Program-made: the position numbers and the translations under genes
The notes under the pieces: generated by a model
The model's input: the letters and a program-made list of their open reading frames with translations, nothing else
Database searches by the model: none
What the model was told of the DNA's origin: nothing
Assembly (NCBI GenBank): GCA_029778935.1
Contig: JAKPBM010000062.1
Span: 1-8,209, forward strand
Source of the DNA: Bacillota bacterium
GTDB lineage: Bacteria; Bacillota; Clostridia; Oscillospirales; QAMX01
Direction of reading: 5' to 3'
DNA length: 8,209 bases
Part shown: positions 1-5,866 of the stretch, piece by piece
Layout of the letters: each line of letters begins with the position of its first letter
Position numbering within the stretch: position 1 is the stretch's first letter

Positions 1-21
1 AAGAAAAGTTTGCTCAGTAGG

Positions 22-38
22 TTAGTGTCATTAAACTC
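22..38. promoter_or_regulatory. Possible repressor site 1 (TTAGT...AAACTC element)
   Basis: The 17 bases begin TTAGT and end AAACTC. They match the element at 327-343 at 12 of 17 positions and share TTAGTG and AAC with the stronger inverted repeat at 123-140. The dyad symmetry here is poor. It lies about 60 bases upstream of the -35 box at 95, so if it is real it would be an auxiliary site for the same regulator. The call rests only on similarity to the two other copies. Confidence 0.25.
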
Positions 39-94
39 ATGAAAAATCTTCATAGCAATCGGCTGATTTTGTATTATTCACCAAAAGAGGACGG

Positions 95-123
95 TTGACA
101 AGTCGCGGGGAAACGATTACAAT
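95..123 (+). promoter_or_regulatory. Strong sigma-A promoter of the iron-uptake operon
   Basis: TTGACA at 95-100 is a perfect -35 box. A 17-base spacer separates it from TACAAT at 118-123, which is one mismatch from TATAAT. Transcription should start near 130. The last base of the -10 box is also the first base of the inverted repeat at 123-140, so a bound regulator would block RNA polymerase. The promoter points towards feoA, 285 bases downstream, but an intrinsic terminator at 284-317 lies in between. It therefore drives either an attenuated operon leader or a short RNA of its own. Confidence 0.8.
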
Positions 124-140
124 GTTAGTGATAGCTAACA
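123..140. promoter_or_regulatory. Operator-like inverted repeat over the start site
   Basis: TGTTAG at 123-128 and CTAACA at 135-140 are perfect inverted arms around a 6-base centre. The repeat begins in the -10 box and covers the expected start near 130, the classic position for a repressor. The TTAG...CTAA layout resembles operators of metal-dependent repressors of the DtxR/IdeR/MntR family and not the Fur box. Since the operon downstream imports Fe2+, an iron-loaded DtxR-type repressor is the natural candidate. The symmetry and position are seen directly; the identity of the regulator is inferred, as no regulator gene is present here. Confidence 0.6.
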
Positions 141-317
141 AAGGGTATCCGCTTTCTGCCGGTATTGCGGGAAAAGCCGGCCGCTTGCCCGCCTGGCATT
201 AGAACGGTTTGCCCAAACGTACGGCAGGGCGGCGGAACCGTTGCTATGCTGAACTTTGAAACTTTCCAACAAGTAAAAACGTGCCTTCTGCCGAAAAGGG
301 GCAGAAGGGTTTATTTT
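130..317 (+). ncRNA. Structured leader RNA or short RNA ending in a terminator
   Basis: No convincing gene lies between the promoter and feoA. The RNA from about 130 can fold into two long hairpins. Hairpin 1 spans 157-198: 157-162 pairs with 193-198, 167-171 with 188-192, and 174-177 with 183-186, leaving a 4-base bulge and a 5-base loop. Hairpin 2 spans 203-242: AACGGTT pairs with AACCGTT, with an inner GCCC/GGGC. A linker then leads to the terminator at 284-317. Hairpins followed by a terminator are the layout of riboswitches and attenuators. I could not match it to the NiCo, cobalamin, FMN, TPP, Moco, Mn or fluoride riboswitch consensus as I remember them. It may equally be a separate short RNA of about 190 nt. 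Confidence 0.4.
284..317 (+). terminator. Intrinsic terminator inside the feo leader
   Basis: CCTTCTGCC at 284-292 pairs perfectly with GGCAGAAGG at 300-308 around a 7-base loop, and a T-rich tract (TTTATTTT, 310-317) follows. It stands 91 bases before feoA, so transcription from the promoter at 95-123 must pass it to express the operon. CGGCAG at 222-227 can pair with CTGCCG at 288-293 and would compete with the hairpin as an antiterminator. CTTTCTGCC at 152-160 repeats the ascending arm at 8 of 9 positions. Confidence 0.7.
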
Positions 318-323
318 GAACAT

Positions 324-343
324 GAGTTAGTTATCTCAAACTC
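324..343. promoter_or_regulatory. Possible repressor site 3 (GAGTT...AACTC)
   Basis: GAGTT at 324-328 and AACTC at 339-343 are inverted arms around a 10-base centre. The inner sequence starts TTAGT, as at sites 22-38 and 123-140. It lies between the leader terminator and feoA, where a bound protein could act as a roadblock or control a second start point. I see no good -35/-10 pair nearby; TAGAAT at 363-368 is the only passable -10 and has no partner. Confidence 0.35.
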
Positions 344-407
344 GATGAAAAAAGTGTACATATAGAATAGGTATAGATTGTACAGGGAGCATAAGGAGGA
401 AAGGAAC

Positions 408-653
408 ATGCAAGCAACGCAGGTTACGTTAAAGGACTTACGGCCGGGCGAGAAGGGCCGCGTAATCAGCATCGGCTCCAAAGGCCCCGTCCGCCGACGG
501 CTGGTGGATATGGGCATTACGCCGGGAACGATAATCCATTTCCGGAAAGTCGCCCCTCTGGGAGATCCGATTGAAGTGAACCTGCGCGGTTTTGAACTGA
601 GCCTGCGCAAAAACGAGGCGCAGCAGGTCGTCGTAGAGAAACTGGAAGGATAG
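408..653 (+). CDS. feoA: FeoA, small cytosolic partner of the ferrous iron permease
   Basis: This 81-residue protein is a full-length FeoA, the small SH3-like beta-barrel protein that acts with FeoB in Fe2+ uptake, probably by binding its cytosolic face. Family signatures are visible: an early LRPGEKGRV segment, the central RRLVDMGITPGT segment, then DPIEVNLRGFELSLRKNEA, typical of the C-terminal strands. The start at 408 is fixed by AAGGAGG at 393-399, eight bases upstream; a TTG at 378 would add ten residues but has no ribosome site. feoB follows after 11 bases, so the two are co-transcribed. Expression is probably set by the iron-type operator at 123-140 and by the leader terminator. Confidence 0.95.
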   Translation: MQATQVTLKDLRPGEKGRVISIGSKGPVRRRLVDMGITPGTIIHFRKVAPLGDPIEVNLRGFELSLRKNEAQQVVVEKLEG

Positions 654-664
654 GGTGGGTTAAG

Positions 665-2764
665 ATGATGCGCATTGCATTGGCGGGCAACCCCAACAGC
701 GGCAAAACCTCGCTGTTTAACATACTGACCGGCAGCCGCGCCCACGTGGGCAACTGGCCCGGCGTTACGGTGGACCGCAGGGAAGGTACATACAAGAGCA
801 AACTGGGCGAAGCCAGCATCGTCGACCTGCCCGGCATTTACTCTCTTTCGCCCTATTCCCCGGAAGAAGTGGTTGCCCGGAACTATATCATTGACGACAA
901 GCCCGACGTGGTCATCAACATCGTCGACGCTACGAATCTCGAGCGCAACCTGTACCTGACAACCCAGCTTTTAGAGCTGGACGCCCCCGTGGTCGTCGCG
1001 CTCAATATGACCGACCTTTTAAAAAAAGAAGGCAGCTCCATTGACGTAAAGCTTTTGGAGCAGCGGCTGGGCGTGCCCGTGTTTTCCATTTCGGCTCTGT
1101 ACGGCACCGGTATTCCGGAGATGATGGAAAACATCATGCAAAACGCCGGGCAAAAGCGCCGGGGCGACACCATTTTAAAAGACGGGCCGCTGGCCACGGC
1201 GTTTGACGCCGCTTTGAAGATTGTCAAAAGCAAAAACCTTTCTAACCCCGTTTTCCACGCGGTGAAGCTTTTGGAAAACGACTCGCTGGTGCTGCAGGCC
1301 GTGGGTATGACGGAAGAAAGCCCGGAAATCAAAGAGGTGAACGCCCTGGTGGCCGCCGCCAACCCGCTGATGGACGGCGACGCGGTCGTGGCGGATGAGC
1401 GGTATAAGACTATTTCCGAAAAATTTGTGCCGGCGCTGAAACGTGCCAAAAAGGAAGGCGAGCTGACCACGTCAGACAGAGTGGACAAGGTGCTGACCCA
1501 CCGCTTCTTGGGCTTGCCGATTTTCTTCCTGCTCATGTGGTTTGTGTTCCACCTGACCTTCGGCGAGTTTCTGTTTGGCATCGAGCCGGTTCCGACCCCC
1601 GGTTCGCTGCTGACCATGGGCGTCGAGTGGCTGTTCGGGTATGTGAACGACGGCGCGGTGTGGCTTATGGAAGCTATCGGCGCTGCGGAAGGAAGCCTAA
1701 CCTACGGCCTGATTATCGACGGCATTTTCGCCGGCGTAGGCGCCGTGCTTGGGTTTTTGCCGCTGATTGCGATTCTGTTTTTCTTCCTTTCTTTGCTGGA
1801 AGAGTCCGGCTATATGGCCAGAGCGGCGTTTATTATGGACAGATTGCTTCGCAAATTGGGCCTTTCGGGCAAGGCGTTTGTGCCCATGCTCATGGGCTTT
1901 GGCTGTTCCGTGCCCGCGATTATGGGCGTGCGCACGCTGGAAAACGACAAAGACCGGAAACTGACCATGATGCTGATTCCTTGGATGTCCTGCGGCGCGA
2001 AATTCCCGATTTACGCCGTGTTTGCCGCGGCCATGTTTGATAAGAACGCTGATTTGATGACCTTCGGCCTGTATCTCATCGGCATCGTGACGGCCATAAT
2101 CGCCGGTTTGATTCTGAACAAAACCGTGTTCAAGGGCGACTCGGGCACGTTTATCATGGAGCTGCCCGCCTACCACCGGCCGCGCTTTAAGAGCCTCATG
2201 CTCCACCTCTGGGACAAGGTGAAACACTACCTCGTCCGCGCCGGTACGGTGATTCTGGCGTCTACCATTGTGATATGGTTCCTGGCCAACTTTAGCTTCT
2301 CTCTGCGCATGGTCGAGGCCAACAGCGCGGAGAGCATTCTGGGCGTTCTTGGCAACGCCATCCGCTTCTTCTTCGTCCCGCTGGGCTTTGCGTCCGGACA
2401 GGACGGCTGGAAAGCCGTTGTGGCGATTCTGACCGGCCTGGTGGCCAAGGAGATGGTCGTTTCCACCATGGGCGTTCTGTACAACCCCGGCATTTCGGGC
2501 GACGCTTTGGAAGACGAAGGCGCCCAGGCGGCTCTGATTGCTTCCATCAGCGCCAGCTTTACGCCGGTTTCCGCCCTTTCGTTTATGGCGTTTAACCTTT
2601 TGAGCGTGCCGTGCATGGCGGCCGTCGGCGCTTTAAGAAGCGAAATGCGCTCAAAAAGATGGTTCTGGTTTACCATGGGCATGTGGATTGTGTTCGCCTG
2701 GGTCGTGTCTTTCGTGATTAACATTATCGGCAACGGGCTGAACGCCGTGTTCCATTGGTTCTAA
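665..2764 (+). CDS. feoB: FeoB, GTP-dependent ferrous iron permease
   Basis: FeoB imports Fe2+ across the inner membrane. The 699 residues are normal for the family. The N-terminal G domain is complete: P-loop GNPNSGKTS (8-16), switch I around T35, DLPG (54-57), NMTD (114-117) and SAL (143-145). A helical linker region (about 170-275) follows, then a polytopic membrane domain from about 285 to the end. Two gate-like segments carry conserved cysteines: GFGCSVPA with Cys414 and MSCGAKFP with Cys443; in this family such cysteines are proposed to line the iron path. The upstream ribosome site is weak (GGTGGG, 654-659), so translation may be coupled to feoA. Starts at 665 and 668 are both possible and differ by one Met. 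No frameshift or missing motif is seen. Confidence 0.97.
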   Translation: MMRIALAGNPNSGKTSLFNILTGSRAHVGNWPGVTVDRREGTYKSKLGEASIVDLPGIYSLSPYSPEEVVARNYIIDDKPDVVINIVDATNLERNLYLTTQLLELDAPVVVALNMTDLLKKEGSSIDVKLLEQRLGVPVFSISALYGTGIPEMMENIMQNAGQKRRGDTILKDGPLATAFDAALKIVKSKNLSNPVFHAVKLLENDSLVLQAVGMTEESPEIKEVNALVAAANPLMDGDAVVADERYKTISEKFVPALKRAKKEGELTTSDRVDKVLTHRFLGLPIFFLLMWFVFHLTFGEFLFGIEPVPTPGSLLTMGVEWLFGYVNDGAVWLMEAIGAAEGSLTYGLIIDGIFAGVGAVLGFLPLIAILFFFLSLLEESGYMARAAFIMDRLLRKLGLSGKAFVPMLMGFGCSVPAIMGVRTLENDKDRKLTMMLIPWMSCGAKFPIYAVFAAAMFDKNADLMTFGLYLIGIVTAIIAGLILNKTVFKGDSGTFIMELPAYHRPRFKSLMLHLWDKVKHYLVRAGTVILASTIVIWFLANFSFSLRMVEANSAESILGVLGNAIRFFFVPLGFASGQDGWKAVVAILTGLVAKEMVVSTMGVLYNPGISGDALEDEGAQAALIASISASFTPVSALSFMAFNLLSVPCMAAVGALRSEMRSKRWFWFTMGMWIVFAWVVSFVINIIGNGLNAVFHWF

Positions 2765-2802
2765 TTCTGAAATATCCGTTCCCCAAGAAGGAGGGTTTAT
2801 GA

Positions 2803-2973
2803 ATGGGATGGCTTGATGTTGTGACTTTGATTGCGGCCGTTGTTGTGGTGGCCGTGCTGGTGCTCTTCCAGATCCGAAAGCGGAAAAAAACGCCCTCGGG
2901 CGGTTGCGGCTGCGGCTGCGCAGGCTGTTCCTATTCCAACCTCTGCAGCGGAACGGCCGAAAAAAAGAAGTAA
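2803..2973 (+). CDS. FeoB-associated Cys-rich membrane protein
   Basis: A 56-residue protein begins MGWLDVVTLIAAVVVVAV, a single membrane helix at about 5-23, followed by the basic stretch QIRKRKK. The tail holds five cysteines (35, 37, 39, 42 and 48; pattern CGCGCAGC...C) and ends in EKKK. This matches the FeoB-associated Cys-rich membrane protein family (PF12669 type), often found behind feoB in Firmicutes and Bacteroidetes. The cysteines suggest metal or redox handling on one side of the membrane, but the role is unproven; the basic residues after the helix predict a cytoplasmic tail. AAGGAGGG at 2788-2795, seven bases upstream, fixes the start at 2803. An ATG at 2799 is too close to it and hits a stop after five codons. 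It follows feoB by 38 bases in the same operon. Confidence 0.88.
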   Translation: MGWLDVVTLIAAVVVVAVLVLFQIRKRKKTPSGGCGCGCAGCSYSNLCSGTAEKKK

Positions 2974-2978
2974 AAACG

Positions 2979-3008
2979 GCCCGGAGAGAAATCTCCGGGC
3001 TTTCTTTT
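2979..3008 (+). terminator. Terminator of the feo operon, probably bidirectional
   Basis: GCCCGGAGA at 2979-2987 pairs perfectly with TCTCCGGGC at 2992-3000 across a GAAA tetraloop, followed by TTTCTTTT. An A-run at 2972-2976 gives a T-run on the other strand, so the hairpin can also end transcripts of the minus-strand frame whose stop codon is at 3010-3012. Confidence 0.92.
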
Positions 3009-3009
3009 G

Positions 3010-3306
3010 TTATTCCGCCACCAGCCTCATCTTGGGCATAGGCCGATATCCAAAATGCAGGCCATTTTCGACAGCAAAGTATACCATTGCCATGGTTTCC
3101 GGCGCACCCTTTACGCGCTTTATTTCGGGCACGCTTTTGAGGTGGGTGCGGCCGGAAAAGCCCACGGAATCCGGAGTTGCTCCGATGTGAAGGATGTAGA
3201 ACAGCCTTGTCAGGTCTTCTTCCATAGATACCGGTTGCTCATGAAGTCGCGGATGGAAACAGAAGGTTCGACGGATTGGCAAAGTTGCATCAGATTTTTC
3301 CAGCAT
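3010..3306 (-). CDS. Unrecognised small protein, probably a decayed gene
   Basis: A 98-codon frame runs leftwards and stops two bases from the T-run of the terminator at 2979-3008, as a true gene end would. Its C-terminal part, from about MEEDLTRLFYILHIGATPD to YRPMPKMRLVAE, reads like a folded soluble protein; I do not recognise the family. The N-terminal part is doubtful: no ribosome site precedes the ATG at 3306 or an internal ATG at 3225, and the 5' end overlaps the promoter of the flavoprotein gene. In another minus-strand frame, 3290-3210, an ATG opens a protein-like stretch, MQLCQSVEPSVSIRDFMSN, ending where the MEED segment begins. A frameshift in one original gene of about 95 codons would explain both. 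It may be a remnant or an intact orphan. Confidence 0.35.
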   Translation of the reverse strand: MLEKSDATLPIRRTFCFHPRLHEQPVSMEEDLTRLFYILHIGATPDSVGFSGRTHLKSVPEIKRVKGAPETMAMVYFAVENGLHFGYRPMPKMRLVAE

Positions 3307-3334
3307 TTACAAGTCGGCTGTTTTCTGATATCCT
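3306..3334 (+). promoter_or_regulatory. Probable promoter of the flavoprotein gene
   Basis: TTTACA at 3306-3311 (one mismatch from TTGACA) is 17 bases from TATCCT at 3329-3334. TG at 3326-3327 makes an extended -10 element that would compensate for the weaker hexamer. The expected start near 3341 leaves a leader of about 16 bases before the ATG at 3357. Confidence 0.5.
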
Positions 3335-3356
3335 AACAGCAAAAGGGGGAGAACTT

Positions 3357-5135
3357 ATGCTGAACACGGTAGAACTAACCGCCGATGTCTGCGTGGTGGG
3401 CGGCGGCATGTCGGGGCTGGCCGCAGCCATATCCGCCGCCAGAGCCGGCGCAAAGGTCGTTTTGATGCACGAGCGGCCCGTGCTGGGCGGCAACGCGTCG
3501 TCGGAAATCCGCATGTGGATCTGCGGCGCAGATGGAGAAAACAATAGGGAAACAGGCCTGGCGGAAGAAATCGCCCTAACAAGCCTGTACAGAAACCCTA
3601 CGAAGAATTTCTACGTCTGGGATACCATCCTCTTTGACTTTGCCAAATCGGAACCGAACCTGACACTGCTGTTAAACTGCACCTGCATGGACGCGGAAAC
3701 GGAAACGGGCGCGTACCCCTACGGCCGCTCGGTGCAGATCCATTCCGTCACCGGGTACAGCATGACGACACAGCAGTTTTATAAAGTAAAAGCCCACGCG
3801 TTTCTAGACTGCTCGGGCGACAGCATCCTGGCCCCGCTCACCGGGGCGGAGTACGCCATGGGCAGGGAGGGGGCGGACGTATACGGCGAGGACACCCACG
3901 TCAAAACTTCCGACAACATGACCATGGGTATGAGCTGCCTGATACAGGCAAGGGAAACCACAGGCCCCGTGCCCTACAAAGCCCCGTCGTTCGCCATGAA
4001 GCTGACTGATGAGCACGTGAAGAACCGCCGGCCCAACCTGCGAAAGTCTTCGGAAAACTTCTGGTATCTGGAATTAGGCGGCGACCGGGACACCATCAAG
4101 GACACCGACGCTATCCGCGACGAGCTGGTGGCCCTTGCCTGCGGCATGTGGGACTATTTGAAAAACGAAACGGGCGAGGCGGAAAACTTCGAGCTGGATT
4201 TTCTGGGCTTCCTGCCGGGCAAGCGGGAATCCCGCCGGCTGATGGGAGAGTATGTGCTTACCCAGAAAGATATTTCTGAGAATAAAGCCTTCCACGACGT
4301 GGTTGCCTACGGGGGCTGGACGCTGGACGACCATTTCCCCGGCGGATTCTTCCACAAAGGCGCGCCCAACACCAACTTCCAGACCCCCGCGCCGTACCAG
4401 ATTCCCTACCGCTGCCTGTACTCAAAGAACGTGTCCAACCTGCTTTTTGCCGGGCGAAATATCAGCACCACCCACATGGCCCTCAGCAGCACCCGCGTCA
4501 TGGCCACCTGCATGCTGCTCGGCCAGGCGGCAGGCTTTGCCGCCGCCATCTGCAGCAAAGAAAGTATCCCGCCTCACGGCGTGTATGAGAATCACCTGGA
4601 CGAGCTGCAGGATATGCTCATGGAAGCCGATTGCTTCCTGCCGGGGCTACGCCGGAAAATTTCGCAAATCTGCCGAAACGCCGCCCTTTCGGGCCCCGAA
4701 AGCCTTCGGGACGGGGCGGACAGGGAGCACGCCCTGTACAACAACGTCGGCCGGACGCCGCGGATTGCCAACGGGCAGGCCGTTTCCTACCGCCTGCCGC
4801 AGCCGGCGTTCGTCCAATCCGTCCGCATGGTCTTTGACAGCGATCTGAACCGGCTCACCTTACCCGGCACAAGGACGGAGCAGACCCACGTCACCCGCGC
4901 CGTCACCCTGCTGGATTCGCCCGTCATGCACATGCCCAAAACCCTTTGCAAAGCCTTCGTTCTGGAAGGCGTAACGCCGGAAGGGGAGACGGTTTGCCTG
5001 TATTCCGACGAAGAAAACTGCCGGCGGGCGATTACCGTGCCTGTCGAAAGGCAGCTTTCCGGACTTTCCCTGAAACTGCTTTCCAACTGGGGAAATACGG
5101 AGGAAACGCCGCTGATTTCCTTTGATTTCCGGTAA
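3357..5135 (+). CDS. FAD-dependent oxidoreductase (PF12831 type)
   Basis: This 592-residue cytoplasmic flavoprotein has no signal peptide. Residues 11-46 are a Rossmann FAD site: GGGMSG at 15-20 (GxGxxG), Glu39 at the end of the second strand to hold the ribose, and LGGN at 43-46, followed by ASSEIRMWICG, typical of the PF12831 family. The second FAD segment, LLFAGRNIS at 362-370 and the following ALSSTRVMATCMLLGQAAG, closes the cofactor site. Residues from about 450 to the end (YNNVGRTPR, VRMVFDSDLNR, MPKTLCKAFVLEG) form a beta-rich domain like the sugar-binding-type tail of many family members. The substrate is unknown; related genes often sit near carbohydrate genes, but none is present here. 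AAGGGGGAG at 3343-3351 supports the start at 3357; an upstream TTG would add 27 unconserved-looking residues. No terminator separates it from the cupin 68 bases downstream. Confidence 0.88.
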   Translation: MLNTVELTADVCVVGGGMSGLAAAISAARAGAKVVLMHERPVLGGNASSEIRMWICGADGENNRETGLAEEIALTSLYRNPTKNFYVWDTILFDFAKSEPNLTLLLNCTCMDAETETGAYPYGRSVQIHSVTGYSMTTQQFYKVKAHAFLDCSGDSILAPLTGAEYAMGREGADVYGEDTHVKTSDNMTMGMSCLIQARETTGPVPYKAPSFAMKLTDEHVKNRRPNLRKSSENFWYLELGGDRDTIKDTDAIRDELVALACGMWDYLKNETGEAENFELDFLGFLPGKRESRRLMGEYVLTQKDISENKAFHDVVAYGGWTLDDHFPGGFFHKGAPNTNFQTPAPYQIPYRCLYSKNVSNLLFAGRNISTTHMALSSTRVMATCMLLGQAAGFAAAICSKESIPPHGVYENHLDELQDMLMEADCFLPGLRRKISQICRNAALSGPESLRDGADREHALYNNVGRTPRIANGQAVSYRLPQPAFVQSVRMVFDSDLNRLTLPGTRTEQTHVTRAVTLLDSPVMHMPKTLCKAFVLEGVTPEGETVCLYSDEENCRRAITVPVERQLSGLSLKLLSNWGNTEETPLISFDFR

Positions 5136-5145
5136 AACCTTTCGG

Positions 5146-5174
5146 AACATTCTATGCCGCATGACCATACTATA
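5146..5174 (+). promoter_or_regulatory. Possible sigma-K-type sporulation promoter of the cupin gene
   Basis: AACA at 5146-5149, a 16-base spacer and CATACTATA at 5166-5174 fit the mother-cell sigma-K consensus (mACm, 16-17 bases, CATAnnnTA) at every defined position. As a sigma-A promoter the site is poor: TACTAT at 5168-5173 has no -35 hexamer at 16-18 bases. The start would be near 5181, ten bases before the ribosome site of the cupin. The match was found by eye and has not been tested. Confidence 0.35.
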
Positions 5175-5203
5175 GAGAGAGCAACTTTGCAAGGAGGAGT
5201 TTC

Positions 5204-5677
5204 ATGCAGCAGAGAAATTTCTTCGGGAGGGCTAACCCGCACCGCGAGGAAACGCCGTACATAGCCGACCAGGGCGGCAAGCCGTATGTGGTGGATCTGG
5301 CCAGGCTGACGCACTACAACGACACGTTCCGCTCCGCCGTCTGGACCGGCGACCATCTGCAGGTCACCGTGATGAGCATTCCGGTCGGCGAGGACATCGG
5401 CATGGAAGTACACCCCAATGACGACCAGCTCATCGGCGTCGAAGCCGGCACGGCCCTTGTCACCATGGGCCCGACGAAGGACAAGATGACCTTCCGCGCT
5501 GAAGTGGCCAGCGGGTATGCTATTTTCATCCCCGCCGGCACGTGGCACAACGTCATCAACACGGGCAGAAGGCCGCTGAAAGTCTTTTCCGTTTACGCCC
5601 CGCCCCATCATCCCTTCGGCACGGTGCACGAAACGAAAGCCGACGCGGAAGCGGAGGAACACAGCCATACCTATTAA
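5204..5677 (+). CDS. Single-domain cupin protein
   Basis: This 157-residue cytoplasmic protein has one cupin barrel, at about 50-135. Motif 1 is GMEVHPNDDQLIGVEAG (66-82), where Glu68, His70 and Gln75 are candidate metal ligands; the usual second histidine of HxH is Asn72. Motif 2 is GYAIFIPAGTWHNVIN (104-119), with His115 as the remaining ligand. The layout resembles small cupins of the mannose-6-phosphate-isomerase-like group, common in clostridia and without a defined reaction. The PYVVDLARLTHYNDTFRSA stretch before the barrel is part of the same family pattern. A C-terminal EEHSHTY tail is flexible-looking. AAGGAGG at 5191-5197 fixes the start. The gene may share transcripts with the flavoprotein gene upstream, and a terminator follows 23 bases after the stop. 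Confidence 0.88.
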   Translation: MQQRNFFGRANPHREETPYIADQGGKPYVVDLARLTHYNDTFRSAVWTGDHLQVTVMSIPVGEDIGMEVHPNDDQLIGVEAGTALVTMGPTKDKMTFRAEVASGYAIFIPAGTWHNVINTGRRPLKVFSVYAPPHHPFGTVHETKADAEAEEHSHTY

Positions 5678-5700
5678 CCCGTCCACATCGAGCAAAAAAG

Positions 5701-5730
5701 CCGGCAGAGGAAAACTCTGCCGGTTTTTCT
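5701..5730 (+). terminator. Terminator after the cupin gene
   Basis: CCGGCAGAG at 5701-5709 pairs perfectly with CTCTGCCGG at 5715-5723 around GAAAA and is followed by TTTTTCTTTT. The AAAAAAG just before the stem can extend the pairing and would also act in the reverse direction, although no reverse gene is seen. Confidence 0.92.
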
Positions 5731-5801
5731 TTTCCTTCCGCCCAAATATGTTGCGCCGCAATCGGGCAAACTGAAACTATAGCCACAGATAGAACAAATG
5801 T

Positions 5802-5830
5802 TTGACTGACGTTTGGAAATGTAGTATAAT
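5802..5830 (+). promoter_or_regulatory. Strong sigma-A promoter of the radical SAM gene
   Basis: TTGACT at 5802-5807, a 17-base spacer and a perfect TATAAT at 5825-5830. The start should fall near 5837, giving a leader of about 30 bases. The hexamers suggest high constitutive expression; I see no operator-like repeat around it. Confidence 0.85.
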
Positions 5831-5866
5831 ACAAAAGGAAGTTTATGCTAGGCAGGGGGCGAAGCC

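Noticed and set aside
130..317. Known riboswitch classes (NiCo, cobalamin, FMN, TPP, Moco, Mn, fluoride)
   Set aside because: GC-rich hairpins and a GGGAA segment at 169-173 recall parts of these, but none of the conserved cores I remember, such as a B12 box, is present in order.
165..365. 66-codon plus-strand frame in the feo leader
   Set aside because: It has no ribosome site, its sequence is low in protein-like features, and it runs through the leader terminator hairpin; the region is better explained as structured RNA.
378..407. TTG start giving feoA ten more residues
   Set aside because: The strong AAGGAGG at 393-399 is placed for the ATG at 408 and would lie inside the longer frame.
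2831..3190. 119-codon plus-strand frame after feoB
   Set aside because: It overlaps the Cys-rich small gene in another frame, crosses the operon terminator and has no ribosome site.
4694..4720. GC-rich hairpin around GGCCCCGAAAGCC inside the flavoprotein gene
   Set aside because: It lies in coding sequence without a T-run; GC-rich codons explain it.
4787..5761. Long minus-strand frame of 324 codons
   Set aside because: It runs antisense across the flavoprotein end, the cupin and the terminator; it is a shadow of GC-rich codon use in the real genes.
5740..5767. GCCC...GGGC dyad with inner TTGCG/CGCAA between the cupin terminator and the next promoter
   Set aside because: Four-base outer arms and a small inner palindrome are expected by chance, there is no T-run, and it is well upstream of the promoter at 5802.
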